Source of the DNA: Marasmius tenuissimus
Lineage: Eukaryota > Basidiomycota > Agaricomycetes > Agaricales > Marasmiaceae
Assembly (NCBI GenBank): GCA_029532415.1
Contig: JAQOTA010000062.1
Location: forward strand, 248,001-312,000
Direction: 5' to 3'
Length of the DNA stretch: 64,000 nucleotides
This document shows positions 20,440 to 33,200 of this stretch, in pieces (the first letter of the stretch is position 1; every line of letters begins with the position of its first letter). Made by a program: the position numbers and the translations under genes. A model generated the notes under the pieces. The model was not told the origin of the DNA. It saw only the letters and a list, made by a program, of their open reading frames with translations, and did not search any database.

Positions 20440-22310
20440 TTGGTTTTGCTCTGGTACATTTCCAACTTCATATGCCCTCCAGCTATTACTAAGTAAACAA
20501 CGCCAGGTTCCACGAAATCGGATTCTCACCGGAGAAATACCGTACTCAGGTTTACGCGCCTCCCCAAGATGCTGCATGTCTTTCGGGACGTACCCGACTA
20601 CTGTGGTGCGCGTTGCAGTACCTCTGTTGGGAAAATACGGGTGCCGTTCACATAGCTCACAAAGCCTTGATCTCGGCACGGAGCGTATTACTCAGCCTAC
20701 TCGAACTCGGGGTTTTCTGTGGTACCCAATGCCATCTCACCCATTCACTATCTCGCCAATAGTCGTCGCTAGGGACCTATGAACGAGGCGAGCCCTTCAA
20801 AGACATCCAACGGGGCAAACCCAAGTGGGCGAGGTTCTTGATTAATCATATACTGGACAAGGCTATATAACCTGAAGCACTTCGTCTATGGGTTGAACAC
20901 CCACCACTTTCGCCTCTCCACAAGCATGATCACTCTGTACGATATCGGACCAGCCAACTTGGCCAAGTCGATGGGGATGTCACCCTTCGTTCGTGCAATC
21001 AGGTAACGCACGTCGCCAGCGATCCATTAGTGCAATTGCCTAACAACCTCCCCCTAGGTTCGCCTTGAACTTCAAGGGTATCCCTTACACAACTGTCGAG
21101 ATTAGCATGGCCGAGGTGGAATCGACCGCTAAGTCCATCGGTGCGACTCCCTCCATGAACTACGCCGATGGTTCGCCCAAGTACACCGTCCCTATGATCC
21201 ACGACTCTACAACGGGAAAAGTCGTATCTGACTCGTTCAGGATCGCCGAGTACCTTGATGAAGCCTACCCAAACACCCCTCGAATCATTCCTCCCGGAAC
21301 CCGCATGCTGCAATCGTCATTCTGCACGTCCTTCCTCATGAACTTCATTCCCCTATTACCCATTATTCGACCGGTGACGGCGGCCAACTTCTTACCTCCG
21401 GAAGTCGCAGCGTCAATGAAAGCAGCCTTCGGAGAAAGTGCTGTGAAAGTTACCCTGAGCGCAGAAGAACAGGCCGAGATTTGGAACAAGTTTGTGCAGG
21501 GGTTCAGGTTGATGGCGCAGGGATATGAGAATCGCACTTCGGACGATTCACCATTCGTGATGGGCGGGACGAACCCTACATTTGCTGATATATTCATGAC
21601 TGGGTTCTTGTGGTGGATCAAGTTGACGCTTGGAGATACACAGGGATGGCAAGAGATAGCAGCGCTGGGGGATGGAAAGTTTGATAGACTGCTCGAAGAG
21701 ACCCTGGTCCACTGTGCCAATAAGTGAACAACCGTTATGTTATATCCTGTAACTTCCATATATCAAATCATTGTTAGATAGCCGGCAGGCTGCCACTCCT
21801 CCTCACCAGCAATATCTGTATCTTTTTGTGTCGACTCATGAGGGATGACTTTCACGAAGCATTGGAATACTCACTAGAAGTTCATCATGGATCCTTGTGG
21901 ATCCTGACTCGGGCACTGCAAAGGGCGTTACCCAGGATTCAATCGCAGCTGGAACATTCGATACAAATCGTAGACCAGGTCTTTGATCTGGTCGAAGCTC
22001 GGGAACAACCCCCGTTGCCAACTTCTTTCGACGACAATATTCCTCCTGGAGAAGTGTGGCGTCTCTGCTACTTCTCAATTGACCCACTCTTTCGTGAGGT
22101 TTCCTAAAACCCGATTGCCGGCAAACACACCACAGAAAGAGGGACTGCAGGTGCCGGGGAGAGTACTTGACGACGTCTGGGATCTGCCCCATCCGGTCAC
22201 GAGTTTTCACGTTTGGGAGCAAGAGAGAGCCGAGTTGCGGTAGGCAAAGTTTGGCCACAGCGACTGGTTGAGAATCCTAGAGATTGCCCCTATTCGATGG
22301 TGATCACTGG
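20440..22310 (+). repeat. Duplicated block, copy 1 (GST-like gene plus flanks)
   Basis: Upstream flank, gene and downstream flank match 36760-38430 by eye. Shared stretches include the GGCAGGCTGC, TTTTTGTGTCGA and TTTGGCCACAGCGACTG segments. Copy 1 has about 200 bp extra (roughly 22040-22245) that copy 2 lacks. Boundaries are approximate. Confidence 0.75.
20926..21727 (+). CDS. Glutathione S-transferase-like protein, copy 1
   Basis: Two exons (20926-21002, 21058-21727) split by a 55-nt intron give 248 residues, the usual GST length. The N-terminal thioredoxin-like fold shows SPFVRAIRFALNFKGIPYTTVEI, the cis-Pro loop TVPMIHD and the glutathione-gamma-Glu site VSDSFRIAEYLDEAYP. The C-terminal half is helical with MGGTNPTFADIFMTGFLWWIK, where the buried Asp of the GST C-terminal domain sits. 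The pattern resembles the fungal etherase-related (LigE-like) GSTs, enriched in wood- and litter-decay basidiomycetes. Substrate is unknown. It is close to the gene at 37278, with the intron in the same place. Confidence 0.85.
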
Positions 22311-23613
22311 CTCTGCCTCCATACACCCATTTCTCGATAGCTGCGATTTTATACGATGAAGGAGTTGAGAAATTCATAGGTGATCCGTCCTCCAGGGAAG
22401 TGAGCGAAAACACGGTGTAGTCGAGTTGAAGGACCGAGGCGTACTGAGAAACCTGGACCATCATCCATGGTTAAACAAGCCGAGGATATATTCAAGCGGA
22501 CTCGAGCGCGTTGGGTGAGTCTTGGTGAAACTCTAAGAATCTACAATTTGAGCATGGTGACTGGCGATTGCAATGTAAGACGTGCCAGAAATATCCATGA
22601 CATGGACGATCTCACAAACCCCTTGTGAAAGTTTTTCGCCTTCAAGGAATCGTTGTTATTTGACGAATTGAGCGATCGTATCACCTGGCGATCGGGGTTG
22701 CCGGTGAGTAATATGCAAAGAGTTCAGGAAAAAGAACATCACACACCGAAAGAGAAAACGCCATCGCTCCATCCAAGAGGTTGTGGTTGTTGAATTTGTT
22801 CACCAATGTCGCTCAAAAATACCATGCATAGTCTTTCAGTATGCCCACTGGAGCCTCTCTGGAGAACTTCGTGGGCTTCATTCATCCACTCGGTCTTGAA
22901 TGGATTACTGAAATTGAGAGTAGGGCAGGGATAGCGTATCTATCGCCCGACAGCAAAAGATACAGGCGATGCAGACACAAATTTTAAATATAAAAGGTGA
23001 TCGAGCATGGTCGCTATTCGAATACTGAACCAATCGAACCGGCATTCGAACGCGCAATTAAATCTTCATCGGCTGTTAAAGTAATGATCGAAACTAGACA
23101 AGGGACCATTCGAATAGGGACCATGGTCCGGACCCTTACTTATTTGAAATTTTGGCGCGCATTCCTAGCAAGATATCAAAGGAAGAAAGAGGAAAATGTG
23201 AGAGAAAACGAGGAGAGACGCCCTCGCGCCGCGCGATGGAGCGCTACTACTACTTAGCGCTGGGACCAGCCGGATATTTTGTGTACTGCTCTCGGCCCTT
23301 CGCGGCATCAACCCATCATGCACCAATTGCAAGCCGCCATGCCACAGAATTTCATCACGACTCTCAGTTGCTCTTGGTTGTCCATCCCCACCACTGGCCA
23401 GGTCCTACTCTGACAGGTATGTGTATCTCGCTTGCTGTAACATTATGCAGCTGATTCGAAAGCGCTTCAAGTCCCGTGAACTTGCAGCATAAAACGCCTC
23501 TATCTCCACATCTGCCTGTCTCCATATGCATACCGATAGAGTGGGTTTTGCATTCGCCAGAGCCGAGCTCCTTGGCTCATCCTTGTATTCCGTAGGCCAG
23601 GTCATCAGGTTGG
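21728..23613. other. Region between GST copy 1 and ectodomain gene A1
   Basis: Up to about 22310 this is the duplicated flank. 22310-23300 holds only short frames and no recognisable gene. From about 23310 it matches the upstream region of A2 (about 41070-41170), including a GTATGT donor at 23417. It is probably the promoter and spliced 5' leader of A1. Confidence 0.5.
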
Positions 23614-24595
23614 ATGGATATTCGACACAGAGGAATCAATCCACCTCCATATGGGTCAGACTCGGAAATCAGTACTATCAGTACTCGAGATGTGTACAAT
23701 CGAGAGGATGTTACTGTCAGGTTGGTCAGCTATAGCCGCGCATTTACCAGATAACCAGCTTATCCACTCATGATGATACAGAATTTCGAGCGCCTCCAGT
23801 CATTCTACAAGGACAAGTCACACCCATCAACCTCGCAGCCGACACACATCACGGCGAGACCACTGCGACTCCCCTGCTGTTGTGTGCTGTATAATAGGAG
23901 TAGGCTTCTTAGCACTCATAGGGCTCATTTGCGTGATTGTCAAATATGCGGCACCCTCCTGGCAACACATCACTCCCAACGAGAACTGCACCTCGATTGG
24001 CACCCGCACCTATACTGCCTATCTCCAGAACATCGAGTTTCTTGGAAAAAAGAGCTGCTTCGACATCCCTATCACCATTCACGGGCGAATCATTCCACGC
24101 CCTTCTTCCTGTTTGTACAACAACTTGCCTTCTCGAGGGTTCTCAAAGGGGCAGTTGACAATTCGAGGGACCTGGATCGTAGACTTTGATGAGCCCGGTT
24201 GTATACCTTCCTGGGATCCTTTTCCAGAACCCAAATGGGATACCGAATGTCTTATGCTCGCTAAAGACGATCCCGAGTCTCAATGTGCAACACCAACTTG
24301 GAGATCCACAGGTCAACGAGGTTACACAGTGTATATGTCCCTCTCCCGTGTTCCCTTGGGTCTCAACCCGATGCATGCGTGCCGACATACACCACTAGTC
24401 ATCGACGATAGGCGCCCATACCTTCCTGACGAGTGCCACCTTGTTGAAGGAGTTTCCTCGCAGACGCATTGGGGGGTAGGAGATGTTCTTGAAGCTCGTT
24501 TCATTGTCGATGATCCAACTTGCTCCCCCGCTGAATTACCGTTCGATACTGGGGATGCTCAGCATATGTTGTGCGGCAGCCAGCAAGACTTGTAG
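23614..24595 (+). CDS. Membrane-anchored Cys-rich ectodomain protein A1
   Basis: Exons 23614-23720 and 23782-24595 (61-nt intron, phase 2) give 306 residues. The N-terminal segment is polar with a PPPY motif, followed by one membrane span (about residues 65-88, CIIGVGFLALIGLICVIV). The outer domain carries the two modules of this local family. The first runs from NCTSIGTRTYTAYL through DIPITIHGR to VDFDEPGCIPSWD. The second runs from GYTVYMSLSRVP through MHAC and LPDECHLVEG to ARFIVDDPTC. Topology suggests a type II membrane protein with the C-terminal part outside. Function unknown. Exon 1 matches A2 closely (NPPPY, NREDV). Confidence 0.75.
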
Positions 24596-25688
24596 ATCGC
24601 TCAGATGCACATCAGCAAAATACCCGAACAGTTGTAAGGCCATTTCATACCTCAATACCCGTTAGGTAGTACGAAACCTGCTGTACCTGGTTGCGAACAG
24701 GAACAGACTATATAACAGTCTTAAAACTTTTCCGAAATCCGGAAAAAGAGCAAGAATCCGTGAGCACGAAACCAGTAGAAAACAACGAATCTGAGTACCT
24801 TCTAACGGGTGTTGAGGATGATACCGGAGAGTGAAGCTTGCTGCGAGTTGCGCAGAGTGTACAGGGTTTTGAGGGGTTTTAACCAGTTTTCGGGGGTAGT
24901 GCCAGATGACAAAGAGTGTGGGGAGTTGCGGGCGGTGAAGTGGATATCAAATATCATAGTGGATTGTGGAGAGAACAACAGATAACGTAGGTTGTCAGTA
25001 GTTCTTGAGACATCCAGGCATTTCAATGGGTGCACATATTCACATTCAGATAGTCAACCATGTATCTCAAATGTTAACGGAGGACAATGATTAGAGAGTG
25101 TAACGTGAATCCATTGAACACTACATAGACCCATGAATAGTAACATACACATCTACGTCTACAGCGAGTGAGTTATACCATTGAAGATCACCCGAGTCCC
25201 TCAGCCAGCCAACTCACATCCTTTTGGCTGCCAGGTACATTGTGTATCCCTGTGAGCGAGAGGTATCATAAGTATGAGCTCGTGTATCCCTTTGATAAAG
25301 CGAAGGTATACACACATTGTTGGGCGCATATATGCACCTTGATGTTCAGTAACGGCATTTGATTTGCAGGCAAACAGCAGAAACAACCAACGCTAAAAGC
25401 ACAAGTTACAACAATCAGCGACCATGATAAGGGTAGAGGTAAAGTGCACATACGTTTCTGCCCATTCTATTCCGTCCTTTCAGGCACTGGAAGGCTTTAT
25501 TCAGTGTATGAAGAGGAGACCGAATGATTAAGTTGAACATACCTTATTACCTATAATTGAATGACCCGGCTCAAGAATAGAGGAGTTAACGAGCGACTTG
25601 AGTGAAGACGACAAATTGAGTGGGTGGAGTATTATAGACAAGAAGAGACAGCGACGGGAAGATAGAACGGGCACTGAGGGAACGAAGC
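24596..25688. other. Left flank of copia insertion
   Basis: No clear gene. A minus-strand frame at 24802-25035 looks mildly coding, and GTATGT donors occur on the minus strand at about 25450 and 25545. With the TATA box beyond the copia element (about 34930), this may be a minus-strand transcription unit split by the insertion. Confidence 0.35.
25684..25688. repeat. Target-site duplication GAAGC (left)
   Basis: Five bases abutting the left LTR, repeated exactly at 34863-34867 after the right LTR. This length is typical of copia integration. Confidence 0.9.
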
Positions 25689-26207
25689 TGTTGAACGTGA
25701 TGGATATCATGTGATACACTGTTGACGTGTTGTTTACGCGTCACACTATTTATAGAGCTACGCCTCTAGAACACTTGCGTCCTCATGCAAGTACTACGTC
25801 TCTGTCTACGTATCTCACTACGTACCTAGTAGTTTCATCATAAATGACACTATAGGCAGTTGCTATCCAATAGCATAAGTAGAGCCTCCAATACATGAGG
25901 CAAACACGACTATGCTCACCAAGCATACTACCATTCATGGTAGAAGTACTTACACAGTACTAATGTCTTTTACGCCTTTAGGGCCGAATACCTACTTCTA
26001 GTAGTAGTTTCAGTTAGTGTAATACTCATTACATGTACCAGAAACTTGTGTATAAAAGACTGGACGAAAGGCCTTAAGCCTTAGGACAATCTACTCGATT
26101 ATCACCTCTTCTCAAGCATCTCAAGACTACAAGAACACTCTGTGTATTACCCATGTGAGGTTTACTTCGTTATACCCACTGTGCACTTTAACTATGCTGG
26201 CTCATCA
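25689..26207 (+). repeat. 5' LTR of copia element
   Basis: 519 bp, TG...CA ends. A TATA-like TATAAAAG sits near 26051, so the transcript should start near 26080. Same sequence as 34344-34862. Confidence 0.95.
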
Positions 26208-26219
26208 GGTTATGGGCCC
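26208..26219 (+). other. Primer-binding site (half-tRNA-iMet type)
   Basis: GGTTATGGGCCC starts at the first base after the LTR. It is complementary, allowing one G-U pair, to the anticodon stem-loop of initiator Met tRNA (GGGCTCATAACC). Drosophila copia is known to prime from a cleaved tRNA-iMet half at the same kind of site. The match here is direct; the mechanism is inferred. Confidence 0.75.
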
Positions 26220-27228
26220 CGCAAGCGGTGGTCAGGTCGATGTTATGATCGGAGTAGCCTAGCTCCCGTGTGTCGCCACCATCCTAGCGGACGACCTGTA
26301 ACCTACATGGGTTATGGAAGTCTCTAGCGATGTCGGGCTTGTCATCGTCTGGTGTCAAGGTCAAAGGGTTGTTAGTTCCCTTTACACCTATCCACTTTGT
26401 CCCTGTACTGTTGCATGTTGCACGAACGCATGTACATACTGTCTTGGCTTCATCTTCTTCGGCACAGACCTATCCGCGAAAGCGGCTCTGTCTCCCTGCT
26501 GATAACCCGGATTGGGCTTTGATCTTATATTATCACTGCCTAATGCCGATGAAAACCAATGGTTGGCGATGATCCTCACCATGAGGCATCGTTTAGGGGT
26601 CTATGGGGTTGTGCTTATAAACCAACTCGCCATGATTCCTGACGGTCGAAAGACCGGGCATGATATACATGCTGGGAGATTTGATCTCCTTACAACTAGG
26701 TTTTGATACTATACAGTTTTACGGTATCACATGGCCACTTTAGTATGTACAGGGACTCCCCTCCCGATGACCCCTCTCTTACACGTTATTGTTAAACTCT
26801 AACTCACCTATGATTGCTTTCTGGTCACCGACATGCCTAAGGCAGAGGGTGCATGAACTCAATTCATATGGATGACTAGGTTTAATAATAACTTTCTATG
26901 GGTCATTCGGACAGTATGAGCTGATCACTCATACTTTTGCTAGTCTGGGATTGAGACCAGATAGCACGATGGGACACCAGACACCGATACACACTGGGAA
27001 CGTTGTAAGACCCTAGCAATTGGGCAGGGCTTCGTAACCAGATTAACTCCCCTGCACTACCTACACGCGGTACACCCCATGATCTGCTTGACGCATACAG
27101 CCTGTTAAAAGTCCTAGACCTTTGGAGCATTTCTCGGTGTGCATCGAACCCTATTTATTTATGGGTGCTTCTTAGAAGCCTTTGTCGATTGACACTCTCT
27201 TGGCTCCACCCTTCTATATTTGAAGAGT
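26220..27228 (+). other. 1 kb untranslated leader of copia element
   Basis: No long frame; several short ATG frames precede gag. Unusually long for a copia leader. It may hold packaging and translation signals, but no specific motif was recognised. Confidence 0.6.
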
Positions 27229-30200
27229 ATGCTCACGGGACTTTTGGCAGACCTCAATATGTCTCAATCAGGATCTAGGTCTGCTTCTCATTCCCCAAGT
27301 GGTAATCCTCCAACGACGTTTGTTCGCAATACGCCGGGATACACTCTGGGAACGGAAGTAGAGAATTCTGTAGAAGTTTATAACTACAATACGGAACCGT
27401 TGTACTCTCAGGTTGCGGACAGCAACTTTCCTGCTGGGTCAGGAGGAATCAGTATCATTCCAGTTTTGCTAGATGATGGTTCGAATTTCGAAGATTGGTA
27501 CCGATTACTTGAAGGTTACCTCTTTACCCAAGGCATACCTCAAGCCTTGGATGAAGAAGCGCCTGAAACATCCTCTCCTGCTACTTCAGGAGAAGCCACC
27601 GCTCTAATTGAGTGGACTTCTAGGCGTAACAAAGTAATTGGTATTATCAAAATGCGAACTCGTCGTGCTCACGACGCGCATGTTGATAAAACTTCGGTAA
27701 TCTCAACCTTATCTAAACTCAAATCTACGTTTGGAGTTCAATCCTCTTCAAAGATGATGAATCTATATACGGACTTGCATAACGTCCAACTTCCTGAACA
27801 CCTTAATCCAGTTCCTGGAATCAGTTACATGTTAACTGTTCGGGACCAACTTAAGGATCATGGAGTAGAAATTTCGGACGACTTGCTGTGCCTTATGATC
27901 ACAGCTAAGCTTAATGAAAAGCGCTGGCAGCTTTTCAAGCAGCAAGTATCCCGTATGAAGAAGGAAGAACTTAAACCTACCGATTTGATTGCTGCAATTA
28001 CGAATGAATGGAATAGAAGGAATGGGATTCATTCTGGTCCTGCTGCCTATACTGCCCATAACGCCAAAATTTCTGGTGTTAATAGATTTAACTCTCCTCC
28101 TAAATGGTCTGATCAGTCTCGTTCTGGTACTTCTACAAATCAAAAGAAGAACAATAATAAAAACAACAACCAGAATCAGCACAATCAGAACCAAGGCGGA
28201 TCTTCTTCCAAGAAAGGAAAGAAGAAAGGAGGAAAGGGCAAAGGAAAAGGCAAAGGAAAGAAGAAGGATACTCAAAAAGGGGGACAACAATCGCACACTG
28301 CGGTATTTGAACCTTCTGAGAAACCTTCTGAATACCAGAAACGAATCAATGCAGTAAACGAGCAAATCAGCTCAGTTTTTGAACGCGAAATGGCTGGGCC
28401 AGTTAACGTTCATATGTCCTACCATTACCCCACTGGTAGCACATCTGCACCAAACCCATTCCAAAACACGTATGATCTTCAACAAGCACGCTTACAAGAG
28501 AGAATCGCTGCTGACAGAGAAGGTCGTCCTGAACGACACATCTCTGTTCAAGAATGGAACAATAGACGAACTGTTCAACTAGATGAACAGGTTCGACAAG
28601 TAGAGGAAGCTATTGCTTCAGCTACTATTTCCAATTCAAACATAGACAGCGATGGAGATGAGATACCATCCTTGGTGTATATCTCTGATACTCCAACAGA
28701 ACCTGATAGTGACTCTTCATCTGATCATTCATCAAATGATAGTCACACATGTTCTGCATACTCTTATGGCGCGCATAGTAATGAAGAAATTATCTTCACA
28801 ATGCCACGACGAGAGGCGACACCTAATCATACTTCGCCTGCGGACGAAGTTGACCAAGGTGAGAATCTCGAAGTAGCATCACCCACACAACAAGATATAC
28901 GTGTAACTGTTTCTACACCTCCTGACGATTATGGACCATGGGCAAATTCTATGTTTCCTAGGAACCACGCCGATCTTGTTCATTTGTTCAGACCAGAAAA
29001 CTATTCTCAAGATGGAGATGACATAAAAGAGCCACCTCTCATCAATAGAAAAGTTGAATGGCGATTCTTACAAGAATACAAAGAACAACATGATAACATG
29101 ATGCGACGAGTTAACCTTAGGAATAATAGACCACATATAATAAATGGGATTAGACTCCCAATTCCTGTTGTCGAAGAATTCCGAGACTTCGGAGATCAGA
29201 CAACTAACGACATAGCATTAAAGGAATCCATGATCAGAATGCGTTATAAATCAATACGCAGTATATCAGATCACAATCTTTGGATCTGGATTCTGATCAG
29301 GACCAGAGAATATGTCGTTATGTATGCTATCAGAAGAGATGCAGTGCATAACATGACACCTCGTCAAGCTCTTCATGAATTACGCATACAACAAAGGATA
29401 TTACATGTGGAAACAGTAGAAGATACCAAGTTCACGCTTCATTACGAATACCAAACCTGGAACCTTCAACACCTATCGACGGTTATAGCTGAAATCAATA
29501 ATAAAAATTGGATCAGCACCGTTGAAGATTTTGTTCAACGAGTAAAAAATCCTCGTTCAACTTCGGTGGATGAAGCCTTCCGAGTCAACAAGAAGAATTT
29601 CACACTTCCAGTACAAGTGATGAATCCTATCTTCTGGCATTCGTTAGTCAAGCTTGGTCTTGAAGGGAAATGGTTATTCGGAACGACAGACATAAGAGCG
29701 AGTCAATTTAGAACATCTCAATGGAGACAACCAGGGTTTAATAGGCGCTGGGTTCGCTTTATCCCTCATCTTAGTCTTTCAGATGTTCATAATTGGCATA
29801 CGCACTTGTACAAATGGATGAACAACATTAGAATGTCTGTTCCCATGACTCAGGCTGATATTCCTCGAAGAGAACTTGAGGGTAGTCGCTTCAATGAACG
29901 ACCAAGAACATACCCTGGAGATTTCATGGAATTAGCCGAGTCACTTAATCGTTCCAAATCTCCAGTCCCTACTACCCATGAACACATAAATCGCCCCGCA
30001 ACTACACCACCTAGAGTACGACAATGGCAGGACCAAAATGTCCTCACACCTCTAAGCTCTCCCGAATCTTTTTATGGCGTACAATCCTTAGAGGATGATT
30101 ACATTGATGTACCTTCACGCCCAACCACTGCTCCACCAGATCAACCGGAAAGTCTTAGTCCGGTAGATGAACAACCTGAGGTTGATCCTTGGGTTACATC

Positions 30201-33200
30201 TCCAAGTGATCCCCGAAACTCTCAATTTGAGAATTACGGACCTGCAGTAATTGGACTAAGGACCAATGGACCGCCTTTACACGTTGCTGATGGCACAAGT
30301 ATTGGCAATATCACTTTGGTTGTCAATAACAATCAGCCATATCAAGCCACTAGATTCGTTCAATGGCAGAACTATAGACGCCAATTGGAAGCTTGGATAG
30401 AAGTTGAAGAAGCAGCTAATCAGCGTTATCAACAAGAACTCAGAACAGGACGAGAACTTCTCGTTCGTCAAGGATTCCAAAGTCAGAATCAAGAACCGCT
30501 TCAATGGCATGAACGGTACTTTGATGATGGTGACTATGGAGATGGCCTTGAAGGAGTTGATAACGATTGGGCTGAAAGCAACGATCGTGGAGACTGGCAA
30601 GTGTTTCAAAGTTCTAATAGTCAAACTTTCACTAAATCCTCGATGCAGAACTACCATATCCTAAGGAACTCAGTACCAAGGAAATGTAGTATTACTTCTG
30701 TATATGCAACGACGAAATATAAGTCGTTTTCTGCTGCATTTTCGAGTGATTGTGAAGTGAGAAATACGCGAAATGCCTGGCTACTTGATAGTGGGGCATC
30801 AGCGCATATGACTCCGTATAAAACGGATTTCTCAGACTATCAGACCTTGGAAATGCCAATAGGTCTTACTACATCAGCGGGTGATAAAGCAAATGTGCAA
30901 ATAGTAGGCTATGGTACTGTCCTCATCCGACACACCAATAGCGCAGGAGTGACGCAAGTCACAAAGTTATACCCAGTGATGTATAATCCCGACAGCCCAC
31001 ATCGTTTAATCTCTAGTGGGAAGTTCCGGAGTATAGGTTACTATACTTTACTGGACTCTCCAGAGACTTCAATCCGGAGCAAGAAAGATGATTCTCTTTT
31101 AATGAGCTTTTACCCAAGCCATAAAGATGATCCTTTACGATGGATGAACGCGAAGGTTCTTGTGGGAGAAACTTCCTTCACATCTGTTGTATCTTTCAAT
31201 ACTTCTGAATTATGGCATAGACGTATGGGACACTGTGATCCCAGAGTCTTAGGAAAATTAATGGATAATGTTAAAGGGCTTCCAACGAAGTTGGTTACTT
31301 CGAAGGGAGAAACGAAACCATGTCGAGGCTGCGCCAAAGGCAAAATGGTTGCTAAATCGTACCCTTCATCCTCTAAACGAGCTAAGGAGCCTCTTGAGCT
31401 CGTGCACGGTGATTTGATAGAATATCCAACTCGCTCTTACTATCAAAACGAATATGCTTTAACCTTATTCGATGATGCAACATCATACGGATGGGTATAT
31501 CCAATTCGTAAAAAGAGCGATACAGATCAGAAATTGCGCAATTGGCTAGCTCTTGTAGAGCGCCAGACTAATAAAAAGGTCAAAAGTGTGCATTTCGATC
31601 GAGGAGGAGAATTCTTTTCAAATGAACAATGGGATTGGTATAACTCTCTAGGAATATTTCCACAAAGAGGTTCTCCCAACGTGCATGAACAGAATGGACG
31701 AGCAGAAAGATTTAATCGTACACTACGAGAAAAATCTGAAGCTATGCGCTTTCAGGCTTGTGCACCTGAAAACTGGTGGGAATTTGCAATTCTCACAGCC
31801 GTCCATATCTACAATAGAACTCCTATTCGTTCAAGGAAATACAGAACTCCAGTTGAATTGTTTAAAAATAAGAAGCCTGATGTTTCATACTTCAGGACGT
31901 TTGGTTGTGGTGCATATGCATACATACCAAAACGTAAAAATAAGCTTGCTCCACACTCTGAAGCAATGATTTTCATTGGTTATGAGAGCGGATCAAAAGC
32001 TTATCGATTCTTTCGAACAACCAACAATTCTGTATACATTACTCCACAAGCAGTTTTCGATGAAAACTGGTTTCCTAGATGTCAGAAAGAAGTGCCCGGA
32101 TCCATAGAGTTTGATAAAACCGACAAACCTGTCCGGTCTATACCCTTTCCAACGTACCCATATGATGGCCATGAAGATCATCACAATGATGATGATTTCT
32201 TCAACCCTCTACCTCCACCAGGATCAGATGATGACGATCATCAGCCTGGGGGAGATCCTCCCTTGGATCCTATCCCGGATGATAAAAGCGATGATGTGCA
32301 CAACGGCAATCATCCAAATACTGATGGATTCGGATCACCGAAAGGCTCCGATCACAATCCTAATCAGTATGGTCCGGATCCACGGTCTGCTGGTTCTTCT
32401 GGAAATACAAATCCATTTGGATTTCGCCAAGCTGACTATGATGAGTGGGAGAACTTACGAGCTCCTCCACCAGCAGCTGCCAGAAGAAACCCTCCAAGAA
32501 ATAGAGTAACTCCCAACCGTCCATTTAGTGTTTACGGAAATCGACATCCTGTTGAGATCGAACGCGATATCGATTCCCAAGCACGCTGGCAAAGTCAGAT
32601 TAATCCGACAAATGAACCTGAAACAATACCAAATAGGGTTCCTGATCCAGCCGCTCCTATGGACACAGATGACGATATGAGCGATCTTGCTCAGCAAGGG
32701 GGAGAAAATTACTTGGTTTACTTGCTGAATAACGGTCATCAACTATATGGTTTACAAGCCAGTAGTTATGATAATGTTCGTGAATGGACATATAAACAAG
32801 TCCAGAAGCGTCCTAAAGATGAACGACCATCTTGGGAAGCAGCATGCAGACTGGAATTACAATCACTCAAAGATAGAAACGTCTTTGATGTGGTCACACT
32901 ACCCAAAGGCCGAAAAGCGGTGAAATCCCGCTGGGTATTTGACATCAAGTCTGATGGCCGAAAGAAGGCAAGACTTGTTGCGAAAGGATTTTCGCAGAAA
33001 CAAGGGATAGACTATAACGAGTTGTTCTCTCCTGTAGTACGCTTCGAAACCGTACGACTTCTATTGGCACTAGCAGCGCTTGAAGATTGGGAGATCTCTG
33101 CGCTAGACGTTAAAACAGCATTTCTGTATGGTGCCTTAGATGAGGAGATTTACATGGAACAACCTGAAGGCTTCGTTACGGACTCCAGCAAGGTTTGGAG

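Noticed and set aside
20224..20679. 151-codon minus-strand frame upstream of GST copy 1
   Set aside because: Covers the antisense of the MYND gene end and a decayed duplicated flank; not conserved as a frame with the copy at 36.6-37.1 kb.
22990..23150. TTCGAA/ATTCGAA-rich stretch with palindromic GGGACCATGGTCC, considered as a tRNA or terminal inverted repeat
   Set aside because: No cloverleaf can be drawn and no partner repeat was found nearby.
24723..24750. TTTTCCG...CGGAAAA inverted repeat considered as a terminator
   Set aside because: Short stem; intrinsic hairpin terminators are not used by fungal RNA polymerase II.
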